Below are positions 1 through 6,021 of a stretch of DNA of 6,021 nt, piece after piece. Source of the DNA: DASWKG01 sp036396755 (lineage in GTDB: Bacteria > Actinomycetota > UBA4738 > CALAEC01); assembly GCA_036396755.1 (NCBI GenBank), contig DASWKG010000121.1, forward strand, positions 1 to 6,021. The letters run 5' to 3'. How positions within the stretch are numbered: the stretch's first letter is position 1; each line of letters starts with the position of its first letter. The notes beneath the pieces were generated by a model. The model searched no databases and was not told the DNA's origin. It worked only from the letters and a program-made list of their open reading frames with translations. A program made the position numbers and the translations under genes.

Positions 1-881
1 ACCTGCGGCGCGAAGAGCAGCGCTCCCGCGAGCGTGAGCACCAGCACGACGTGCGCCCGGAGGCCCCAGACGACGCGCCAGAGCCGCCGGGCCCCGTCGC
101 CGTAGAGCCGCCCGATCGTGAACAAGAGGAGGATCCCCACCGCGGCGACCCCGGCCCCAAGAAGCACCTTCGCCTGCGCGGCGAACCCCAGCGCCCGCCC
201 GAGGAACGCGACCCATCCGCCCGCCTCGCGGAGCGCGGGCCAGTGGATGTCCAGGACGACCCAGGTGAGCAGGTTCTCGATCTCGTCGACGAGGGCCAGC
301 GCGAGCACCCCCACCGTCGCGAACCCGGTGAGGCGGACCAGCGCGCTGTACGGGCTGGAGGCCGCCGAGATGCTCTCCAGCTCCTCGCTGACGGCGTCGA
401 AGAGCGGCTCGGGCTCGGCGGTCACGCCGCCTGCGGCCTGGGCGACCCGCTTGACGAAGACGGGCCCCTCCGGCGCCCGCTGCCACCGGGCCACCCACCG
501 CCGCCCCCGAAAGAGGAGCGCGATCACGAGGAGCGCGTAGGCCGGGACGAGCAGGACGCCGTCGATCAGGACGTGCAGCCTGGCGACGGTCCGCGCCGAC
601 GCGAACGGGGCGCGCCCGATCTCGGGGTCGACGACGCCGTCGAAACCGCGCCAGACGCGCACGACCTCCGGCGCCTGCGCCGGGTCGAGGCTCGCCAGGC
701 TCGCGACCCCGAACGCGGGACGACCGGCGGTGCGCATCCCTCGCAGCACCCCGTCGAGCTGGGTGAGGACGGTCAGCGACACGAGCGTGACCAGGACGGC
801 CCCCAGCACCCACGCCCGCCAGTGGGCGGAGCGATCGATCGCGCCGAGACGGGCGATCAGAGGTTGCAGCTTCTCCGGCAT
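1..881 (-). CDS. Multi-pass membrane protein of unknown function (3'-partial)
   Basis: This frame runs from ATG at 881 off the start of the window with no stop; 293 residues are visible. An in-frame TAG lies 14 codons upstream with no other ATG, GTG or TTG between, so the start is fixed, although the ribosome site is poor (only a G-run two bases before the ATG). Hydrophobic segments lie at about residues 24-42, 104-124, 184-205, 239-257 and 275-291, with arginine-rich edges such as FRGRRW (124-129) and GDGARRLWR (261-269). The loop between the first two segments carries WRGFDGVVDPE (77-87); an acidic stretch (156-169) precedes the third. Acidic residues D199, E200 and E202 sit near the end of the third segment, which is unusual in a membrane helix. 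I do not recognise the family. It lies 110 bases beyond the propeller operon on the same strand, so co-transcription is possible but unproven. Confidence 0.8.
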   Translation of the reverse strand, partial: MPEKLQPLIARLGAIDRSAHWRAWVLGAVLVTLVSLTVLTQLDGVLRGMRTAGRPAFGVASLASLDPAQAPEVVRVWRGFDGVVDPEIGRAPFASARTVARLHVLIDGVLLVPAYALLVIALLFRGRRWVARWQRAPEGPVFVKRVAQAAGGVTAEPEPLFDAVSEELESISAASSPYSALVRLTGFATVGVLALALVDEIENLLTWVVLDIHWPALREAGGWVAFLGRALGFAAQAKVLLGAGVAAVGILLLFTIGRLYGDGARRLWRVVWGLRAHVVLVLTLAGALLFAPQ

Positions 882-991
882 GACCCCCCACGGACCCGGG
901 CTCGGGTCGACGGCCGGAGACTATGCCGCGAGCGGCCGCGCTTCAATGAGGAGGCGCGGTGATCCGTCTCTCGCGAAAGCCGCGGACGGGC
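882..991. other. Intergenic gap between propeller operon and membrane protein gene
   Basis: This is the only non-coding stretch in the window, 110 bases long. Besides the hairpin at 964-989 it holds a NotI-type palindrome GCGGCCGC at 932-939 and a six-base inverted repeat, CCGCGC at 936-941 with GCGCGG at 954-959. I see no convincing -10/-35 promoter, operator or RNA gene. Whether the membrane protein has its own promoter here cannot be judged by eye. Confidence 0.5.
964..989 (-). terminator. Possible weak hairpin just after the propeller operon
   Basis: Two bases after the stop of the 718-residue propeller gene, the minus strand reads CCGTC-CGCG, a five-base GCTTT loop, CGCG, a three-base AGA bulge, then GACGG. 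That gives a nine-pair GC-rich stem with one bulge. No T-run follows, so it is not a classic intrinsic terminator. In a high-GC genome it could still mark a transcript end or protect the 3' end, or it could be chance. Confidence 0.3.
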
Positions 992-3148
992 TCAGCCGAC
1001 GATCGCCCGGTCCAGCACGCAGGCCGTCCCGAGGCACGTTCGAACCACCGCCTCGAGCGCCCCGCCGCTGAGCGCCGCGATCGTCTTCGTGAACCGCCCC
1101 CTCGAGTCGAACGTGACCGGCGAGAACAGGACCCCGTCCTCGGGCGTGCCGGGCGGGGCCAACCCCACCTCGATCGTCGACCGGGGGATCATCACCGAGG
1201 GGAGCGAGACCGTGTCGAGAGCCGGCCCCGGCGCCGCCGCGTCGCCCATCGCCGTGTAGGCCTGCATCGCGGTGAGCGGCACCGAGTGGCCCGTTCCGGC
1301 GGCGTCGGTGGAGACCGTGACCCGGACCTCGTCCCCGACGGTGCCGAAGCCGCCATCCGTCGACGCCACCGCCGTGCACACCAGCGTGCACTCGTAGACC
1401 TCGAAGGTGGCGCCGGGGGGATCGTTGGGACCGTCGGGCCGGTGCGACGCCCGGATCTCGTACATGCTCCCGAGCGTCGTGTAGCGGAGTCCATAGACGA
1501 TCGCCGGGTAGCCGCCCTGGTCCGAGACCGTGTCCTGGGGGATCTCGGAGGGGAGCCGGCCCAGAAGCTCGGGCACGCGGAACCGGACCTGCAGGTCCCC
1601 TTCCTCCGGCCGATAGACCACCTCGACGCCGGTGAGGTCGAGCCCCAGCGAGCGGACGGCCTCCTGCTGGTCCTGGGGATCGGTGGCCTGCGAGATGATG
1701 CCGCCGGCGAACCGCGACCAGCCCGAGATCGTGACCTCGTCGCCGTCGCGTTCGGCGCCGACCTCCCCCACGCCGAGCGGCGGCCCCATGTGAGCCAGGA
1801 ACGTGTCCCAGGCGCCGTTCTTGTCGCGGGCCACGATCCCCGGCGACAGGCTCTCGTACACCACGTACCGGCCGGCCGCATCCATCATCGGTGCCCGGGA
1901 GAGGCCTCCGGCCGGGCCCTCGCCGGTGAGGATCACCGACACCAGGCGGGTCGACCCGGTGAGCCGGTCGTGCAGGAAGACGTCCTCACCGGAGTTCTGG
2001 TCCTCGGGCACCAGGTGATCGCTGTTCGACACGTAGGCCACGAAGCGGCCGTCGTCGCTGATCGCCGGCTCGCGGACCTCGTCGACGGGGATGCCGTCGC
2101 CGGTCAGCTTGTCGTCGCCGCCGGCGCCCGATGACGACACCGACACCCGCTCGGTCACGTTCGTCACCCTGTCGTGCACGAAGACGTCGGACCACACTCG
2201 GCCGTCGCCGGGGACCAGGTTCCAGGCCGAGCTCTGGAAGACCACGTACCGGCCGTCGGGGGTCATCTCGGGCCACCAGGAGTCGTGGTTGCCCTGGAGG
2301 CCCTGCGACGACACCGACACCCGCTCCAGCGTGCCCTGGTCGCGGTCCTTCACGTACACGTCGAGGTAGCCGTTCGTGTCCTCCGGGACCAGCGACCGCT
2401 CGCTCATGAAGGCGGCCTCACTGCCGTCCTCCGACAGCCCGGCTCGCCACTTCACGAAGAACGGGTTGGGCATGCAGGGTGCGTCGAGGGGCGCCGGCAG
2501 GTACCCGGCGACGGGATCCGCGTCGAACGTGAGGACCTCGGTCTCCCCGGTCTGGAGGTCGTGCACGTACATGTCCTGGAGGCCGTTCGAGTCGCCGCGG
2601 ACCAGGTTCGTCGAGTAGCTGTTGAAGGCCACCACCGTGCCGTCGGGGCTGATCGTGGGCCCGGCCGACCCCAGGTTCCCGATCGTGCCGTCGCTCGAGG
2701 CCGACACGATCCGGGTGACCCCGGTGGCGCGGTCGTGGACGAACACGTCCAGGCATCCGTTCGTGTCGCCCTCGGCCAGGTTGTCGGCGTAGCTGTCGAA
2801 GGCCACGTAGCGCCCGTCGGCGCTGATCGACGGGCGGAACGACTCGCCGTACGCCTCCTGACCGTCAGAGGTCACGGAGACGCGGGTCAGAGACCCGGTG
2901 AGACGGTCCCGCACGTAGATGTCCTGCACGAACCAGGTGTCCTCGGGGAGCAGGTTGTACGCCCGGGTCTCGAAGGCCACGAACCGGCCGTCGGCGCTGA
3001 GGTCACCGATCCCGGCGTCGTCGTTGCCCTCGGTCCCATCGACGCCCACCGAGACGCGCTCGGTCCGGCCCGGCACGGGAAAGGCCCCGGCGGGGAGGGC
3101 CACGAGCAGGCAGAGGCCGATGCAGAGGGCCGCGCCCCGGGCGCGCAT
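992..3148 (-). CDS. Exported seven-repeat PD40/TolB-like beta-propeller protein with C-terminal cysteine-pair module
   Basis: A complete 718-residue protein. The ATG at 3148 shares a base with the preceding stop (TGATG) and opens a signal peptide: arginines at 2 and 4, hydrophobic 6-18, likely cleavage after AGA22. Upstream reading in this frame has no support. Seven PD40-type cores occur at residues 53, 111, 169, 241, 298, 366 and 425, most followed by PGDTN-like and DVFVHDRxTG segments. The mature protein begins mid-repeat (RTERVSV, 28-34) and the last repeat ends with a lone DTFLAHM strand. This would let the ends complete one blade, as in closed propellers. An insert of about 14 residues with Cys225 precedes the fourth core. 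Residues 457-718 form the shared module: GWSRFAG (476-482), VYRPEEGDL (511-519), cysteines 587/591, GLAPPGTPED (662-671), cysteines 705/710. PD40 proteins are common in bacterial envelopes, usually in binding or scaffold roles. No active site, anchor or sorting signal is seen, and the ligand is unknown. Confidence 0.92.
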   Translation of the reverse strand: MRARGAALCIGLCLLVALPAGAFPVPGRTERVSVGVDGTEGNDDAGIGDLSADGRFVAFETRAYNLLPEDTWFVQDIYVRDRLTGSLTRVSVTSDGQEAYGESFRPSISADGRYVAFDSYADNLAEGDTNGCLDVFVHDRATGVTRIVSASSDGTIGNLGSAGPTISPDGTVVAFNSYSTNLVRGDSNGLQDMYVHDLQTGETEVLTFDADPVAGYLPAPLDAPCMPNPFFVKWRAGLSEDGSEAAFMSERSLVPEDTNGYLDVYVKDRDQGTLERVSVSSQGLQGNHDSWWPEMTPDGRYVVFQSSAWNLVPGDGRVWSDVFVHDRVTNVTERVSVSSSGAGGDDKLTGDGIPVDEVREPAISDDGRFVAYVSNSDHLVPEDQNSGEDVFLHDRLTGSTRLVSVILTGEGPAGGLSRAPMMDAAGRYVVYESLSPGIVARDKNGAWDTFLAHMGPPLGVGEVGAERDGDEVTISGWSRFAGGIISQATDPQDQQEAVRSLGLDLTGVEVVYRPEEGDLQVRFRVPELLGRLPSEIPQDTVSDQGGYPAIVYGLRYTTLGSMYEIRASHRPDGPNDPPGATFEVYECTLVCTAVASTDGGFGTVGDEVRVTVSTDAAGTGHSVPLTAMQAYTAMGDAAAPGPALDTVSLPSVMIPRSTIEVGLAPPGTPEDGVLFSPVTFDSRGRFTKTIAALSGGALEAVVRTCLGTACVLDRAIVG
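2141..2191 (-). repeat. Blade segment nearly identical to 5193-5243 in the neighbouring propeller gene (copy A)
   Basis: On an ungapped alignment 43 of 51 bases match 5193-5243, with the last 21 (2171-2191) identical. It encodes SDVFVHDRVTNVTERVSV, before the sixth repeat core of the 718-residue protein. The match is a diverged coding repeat, not a mobile or CRISPR element. Confidence 0.75.
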
Positions 3149-3150
3149 CA
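3146..3150 (-). other. TGATG stop/start overlap between the small exported protein and propeller gene 3
   Basis: The TGA at 3150-3148 shares its last base with the ATG at 3148-3146. Only a weak GGTGA-like sequence lies upstream of this ATG, so translation of the downstream propeller gene may depend on coupling from the gene before it. The dependence is inference; the overlap is seen directly. Confidence 0.85.
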
Positions 3151-4098
3151 CGCCGTCACCGTGAGCGGCGCCGAGGAGACCACGCACGAGCCGAAGCAGG
3201 CCTCCGTCCACACCCGGTAGGGGCCCGGGGCCAGCCCGTCGAGCGAGACCGAGCCGACGAACGGCACGTCGAGCACCAGCTGGGCCAGGTCGAGCTGGGC
3301 GGTCGAGGTGTAGGCGACCTCCTCGGCCGGGGTGCCCTCGGGCGCCACGCCCAGGCGCACAACCGTCATGGGGACCACCGCCGACCGGAGGTCGTCGGCG
3401 GTGTCGACCGGCACGGTGACGCCGACGGATCGGAACGTCACCGGGTTCGTGGCCTCCTCGTACCGGTACCCGGAGAAGGGGGCGGCGTCGGCGGAGTGCG
3501 AGATCGTCTGCGGGCCCAGCGCGCCGCCGGGGCCTGCGAGGGTTGCCATGTCCACGTACCCGGTCAGCACCCGGTCGAGGCGATCGAAGCTGGCTCCAAC
3601 GGCGTCCACGTGCTCGTACTGGAGGCACAGGGGAGCGTCCTCGCAGATCCGGATCGACCCGCCCCATGCCGGAGACCACGGGGCGTTCCGGAGGTCGAAG
3701 TGCATCTTCATCGTGTACAGCGTGCCCCGCAGGATGAAGGGCCAGTGGATCGCCAGCCCGCCCTTCGGCTGGCCGTCGCCGACGCCGATGCCGCGGACCT
3801 GCACGGTGAACTTGACCGGATCGCCGGGCCGGCGGTGCTGCACGTAGCCGCTGATGAGGTCGGTGTCGGGGTCCGCCGTGGCGGCCTCGTCGAACACGAA
3901 GCTGTGATCGCCCCAGGCCAGCACGGCCTCCTGCTCCTCCGCGTAGAAGGTGCCGCGGACCTCGACGACGCCTCCCGCCGGGGAGGTGGCAGCGTCGAGG
4001 CGGAGGTCCTCGATGCGGGCGCCGTCGCCGGCGCCGACGGGCGCCGCGGTGCCGAGCGAGAGGAGCAGCGCGGCGATGGTCCGTCGGGCGGTTCTCAT
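3148..4098 (-). CDS. Small exported protein, stand-alone copy of the module in the flanking propeller proteins
   Basis: A 316-residue protein. The ATG at 4098 is chosen because AGGAGG lies six bases upstream, the ATG overlaps the previous stop, and the N-terminus is a classic signal peptide: arginines at 2, 5 and 6, a hydrophobic run at 8-19, and likely cleavage after VGA23. The frame stays open upstream but that part reads as non-coding shadow. The mature protein has no PD40 repeat. It matches the C-terminal module of both neighbours: RRPGDPVKF (89-97) parallels their YRPE..DL motif, then come a tyrosine/methionine-containing strand (TLYTMKM, 126-132), a cysteine pair at 152/158, VVRLGVAPEGTPAEE (246-260), and VWTEACFGSC with cysteines 301/305. 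There is no membrane anchor, lipobox or sorting signal, so it is probably released or held by a partner. I do not recognise a named family and see no catalytic residues. A binding or structural role alongside the propeller proteins is inference only. Confidence 0.85.
   Translation of the reverse strand: MRTARRTIAALLLSLGTAAPVGAGDGARIEDLRLDAATSPAGGVVEVRGTFYAEEQEAVLAWGDHSFVFDEAATADPDTDLISGYVQHRRPGDPVKFTVQVRGIGVGDGQPKGGLAIHWPFILRGTLYTMKMHFDLRNAPWSPAWGGSIRICEDAPLCLQYEHVDAVGASFDRLDRVLTGYVDMATLAGPGGALGPQTISHSADAAPFSGYRYEEATNPVTFRSVGVTVPVDTADDLRSAVVPMTVVRLGVAPEGTPAEEVAYTSTAQLDLAQLVLDVPFVGSVSLDGLAPGPYRVWTEACFGSCVVSSAPLTVTA
4095..4098 (-). other. ATGA stop/start overlap between propeller gene 1 and the small exported protein
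   Basis: The TGA of the upstream gene (4097-4095) lies within the ATG-A of the downstream gene (start at 4098). Four-base overlaps like this are known to support termination-reinitiation coupling, so the two proteins are probably made in linked amounts. Confidence 0.85.
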
Positions 4099-6021
4099 GC
4101 GGAGCCTCCTTGTGTCGTGATGTGTGCCGTCCCGCAGGCCGCGCCCAAGCAGGCCTTCGCCCAGACCTCGCGCGGACCCTCGAAGGCAGGGAGCGACGCG
4201 GAGAAGCGGCCGTCGGTCAGCTGAGCGGTGATCGAGAAGTCGACGTCGTCCTGAGGGGTGCCGGGCGCGGCCACGCCGAGCCGCACGACGGGCGCCGGGA
4301 ACGAGAGCGCGGGGATCGAGACCTGATCGAGGACGCTCGTCGCGCCGGGAGCCTGGTCGCCGAGGGCGGTGAATGCCCGGAGGTCGGTGAGCCCGGTCGC
4401 CCCGGCGAGCGCCGACAGCGGGACGGCCATCCGGGCGTCGTTCCCCGACACGGCGATGCCGCCCTTCAGCCGGACGACCTCGGTGCACACCGCGTCGCAG
4501 CGGTAGAGGCGGAACGCCTGCACCGCGTCGGTGGCCCGCTCGTGCTCGAGCCAGGTGGCCCGGGCCTCGTAGCGCGCCCCGCCGGCGGTGAACGCCATCC
4601 CGTACATCGCGCCCGGGATCGGGCTGACCGAGATCCGGAGCTGGGACACGCCGTCGGGGAGCGGCTGGACCACCCGGGGGAAGCCCCGCACGTCCCACCG
4701 CAGGAGGAGGTCCTCGGTCTCGGGCCGGTAGGTCACGGAAGCCCCGGTCATCTCCAGCCCGAGGTCGTCGGCGGCGGTGCCGGCGTCGTCGACCGCGTCG
4801 GGGGCGCTCGAGACGTGCGGCCCCGCGAACCGGGCCCATCCCGTCGCCTCCGAGCCGTCGACCTCCAGCTCGCCGATGCCGACGGCCGGCCCGATCTCGT
4901 GGAGGTAGGTGTTGATGAGGTCGGTGAACACGATCGACGCCCCGTCGGCCGCCAGGATCCCCCCGAGGGCCAGCTCGACCTGCTCGCCGTACAGGCCCTG
5001 CGACACGAGCTGGGTGGCCCCGGTGGCCCGGTCGTGGACCACCAGGTCGGACAGCTCGTTGTTGTCCTCCACCAGCAGGTTGGGGCTCCAGGCCTCGAAC
5101 GAGACGAAGCGCCCGTCGCGGCTGATCGAGGGGTCGTAGTTCCAGGCCGCGATGCACTCCGAGCACAGGGCCTGCTCGCCGCTGGAGGCGATCGAGACGC
5201 GCTCGGTGACATGGGTCACGCGGTCGTGCACGAAGACGTCGGATGCGATGTTCACGTCCCACGGCACCAGGTCGTCCGCGTCGCTGTGGAAGGCCACGAA
5301 CCGTCCGTCGCCCGACAGCACCGGATCGAAGGAGTCCTCCCCGGCCTGCGCGCCGTCGCTCGTCACCGAGACCCGGGTGGTCTCCCCGGTCACGGTGTCG
5401 TGGGTGAAGATGTCGTTGTAGCTGAAGGTGTCGCCCGGCACGAGGTTGTCGGCGAGGCTCGAGAACGCCACCACCCGACCGTCGGCGCTGATGGCCGGCG
5501 CGTTCACCACGCCGAGGGCCGGGATGCCGTCGGAGGACACCGATGCGTGCACGCTCTCGCCGGTTCGCCGGTCGTGCACGAACACGCCGGCGGCGCGCGC
5601 CGCGGTCAGGTTGGTGGCGCCGGTGTCGATCGCGAACCGCATTCCGTCGGCGCTCATGCCGAACGCGTCGGACGATCCGTTTCCCTGGATGCCCTCGCTC
5701 GAGACCGAGACGCGCTCGGTGGTCCCGAGCAGCCGGTCGCGCACGAACACGTCGCGCCGCTCGTTCGTGTCGCCGGGGACGAGGTTGGAGGCCTCGCTCG
5801 CGAAGCCGACGTAGCGGCCGTCGTCGCTGATCTGGGGCCCGTAGGAGATATCGTCGCCCTGCTCACCGGCGGTCGACACGGAGATCAGCTCCACCTCCCC
5901 GGTGAGCCGGTCGCGCAGGAACACGTCGCGCTCCCCGTTCGCGTCGCCCGGCAGGATGTGCGACGACTCGCTGTGGAAGACGACGTAACGGCCGTCGGGT
6001 GTGGTGACGCCATTGAACGTG
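4095..6021 (-). CDS. PD40/TolB-like beta-propeller protein with C-terminal cysteine-pair module (5'-partial)
   Basis: The frame is open to the window edge; 641 residues are visible and the true start lies outside. The GTG at 5924 falls inside a repeat (the VFLRDRLTG strand), so it is not the start. Seven repeat cores of the type (I/L)SxDGRxVxF are visible, at residues 9, 67, 125, 180, 238, 302 and 359 from the edge, spaced 55-64 residues. Most are followed by NLVPGDTN-like and DVFVHDRxTG segments, typical of PD40/WD40-like beta-propeller repeats. The third and last repeats are degenerate. From about residue 379 to the end (roughly 4886-4098) there is a beta-rich module with a YRPE motif, cysteine pairs CDAVC and CLGAAC, and a GVAAPGTPQDD signature, shared with the next two genes. 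A CSEC pair sits in an insert before the sixth core. No catalytic motif is seen. By analogy with gene 3 it is probably exported, with its start some 40-60 codons beyond the edge. The stop overlaps the next start (ATGA). Confidence 0.88.
   Translation of the reverse strand, partial: TFNGVTTPDGRYVVFHSESSHILPGDANGERDVFLRDRLTGEVELISVSTAGEQGDDISYGPQISDDGRYVGFASEASNLVPGDTNERRDVFVRDRLLGTTERVSVSSEGIQGNGSSDAFGMSADGMRFAIDTGATNLTAARAAGVFVHDRRTGESVHASVSSDGIPALGVVNAPAISADGRVVAFSSLADNLVPGDTFSYNDIFTHDTVTGETTRVSVTSDGAQAGEDSFDPVLSGDGRFVAFHSDADDLVPWDVNIASDVFVHDRVTHVTERVSIASSGEQALCSECIAAWNYDPSISRDGRFVSFEAWSPNLLVEDNNELSDLVVHDRATGATQLVSQGLYGEQVELALGGILAADGASIVFTDLINTYLHEIGPAVGIGELEVDGSEATGWARFAGPHVSSAPDAVDDAGTAADDLGLEMTGASVTYRPETEDLLLRWDVRGFPRVVQPLPDGVSQLRISVSPIPGAMYGMAFTAGGARYEARATWLEHERATDAVQAFRLYRCDAVCTEVVRLKGGIAVSGNDARMAVPLSALAGATGLTDLRAFTALGDQAPGATSVLDQVSIPALSFPAPVVRLGVAAPGTPQDDVDFSITAQLTDGRFSASLPAFEGPREVWAKACLGAACGTAHITTQGGSA
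4105..4110 (-). promoter_or_regulatory. Shine-Dalgarno site AGGAGG for the small exported protein
   Basis: Read on the minus strand, AGGAGG is followed by six bases and the ATG at 4098. It lies inside the last codons of the upstream propeller gene. This decides the start of the small exported protein and suggests it can load ribosomes independently as well as by coupling. Confidence 0.8.
5193..5243 (-). repeat. Blade segment nearly identical to 2141-2191 in the neighbouring propeller gene (copy B)
   Basis: This is the partner of the segment at 2141-2191. It encodes SDVFVHDRVTHVTERVSI, before the sixth visible repeat core of the 5'-partial propeller protein. The equivalent position in the two proteins fits a common origin by gene duplication. 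Confidence 0.75.

Noticed and set aside
51..962. Long plus-strand open frame of 303 codons
   Set aside because: Its product is dominated by R, P, D, E and G with no fold-like pattern, and it lies opposite a convincing membrane protein with proper hydrophobic segments. It is an antisense shadow of GC-rich coding DNA.
3083..3148. Lipoprotein signal in the 718-residue propeller protein (cysteines 9 and 13)
   Set aside because: Neither cysteine is preceded by a proper lipobox and both lie within the hydrophobic core, before a better cleavage site after AGA22.
959..3220. Two long plus-strand open frames (959-2134 and 2174-3220)
   Set aside because: They are antisense to the propeller gene, rich in H, R, V, D and G in a periodic way that merely mirrors the propeller repeats, and have no credible starts or domains.
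3149..3679. Upstream extension of the 718-residue propeller protein to 3679
   Set aside because: The extension is shadow sequence over the small exported protein, and it would bury a clear signal peptide that begins at the ATG at 3148.
4030..4098. Twin-arginine (Tat) export signal in the small exported protein
   Set aside because: Two arginines are present at residues 5-6 (ARRTIAA), but the rest of the Tat consensus is weak and the hydrophobic run fits an ordinary Sec signal. Tat export cannot be claimed.
3148..5262. Minus-strand open frame of 704 codons
   Set aside because: Only the part from 4098 downward is real. The portion above it overlaps the propeller gene in another frame and reads as arginine-rich shadow without repeats or motifs.
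4095..5924. GTG at 5924 as the start of the first propeller gene
   Set aside because: The frame continues upstream with good repeat sequence (TPDGRYVVF, then PGDANGERD) to the window edge, so the GTG is an internal valine codon.
1784..5930. Regular repeats of about 174 bases considered as a CRISPR or satellite array
   Set aside because: The repeats are in frame, diverged, and match the 58-residue period of propeller blades. There are no identical short repeats separated by unique spacers.

Overview
The window is very GC-rich, and its real coding frames show the strong G/C third-position bias of a high-GC bacterium. An actinomycetote or a similar uncultured lineage would fit, but nothing here fixes the taxonomy. 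All four supportable genes lie on the minus strand, so transcription runs from high to low coordinates. No RNA gene, mobile element, CRISPR array or defence system is visible.

Layout in transcription order. (1) 6021-4095: a secreted-type beta-propeller protein with PD40/TolB-like repeats and a beta-rich C-terminal module. Its 5' end lies outside the window. (2) 4098-3148: a small exported protein with a signal peptide and no propeller. It appears to be a free-standing copy of the same C-terminal module. (3) 3148-992: a complete exported protein with signal peptide, seven propeller repeats and the C-terminal module. (4) After a 110-base gap with a possible weak hairpin, 881-1: a multi-pass membrane protein of unknown function whose 3' end lies outside the window.

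Genes 1-3 are joined by an ATGA overlap and a TGATG overlap, so they are almost certainly one translationally coupled transcript. They make three related exported proteins that share a distinctive module with two cysteine pairs and a GTP-containing signature. This paralogous cassette is the most interesting thing in the window. Its role is unknown: the sequence shows binding or scaffold-type folds and no recognisable catalytic site. The membrane protein may belong to a different transcript.

The long open frames on the plus strand and the overlong minus-strand frames are by-products of high GC content and were left out.
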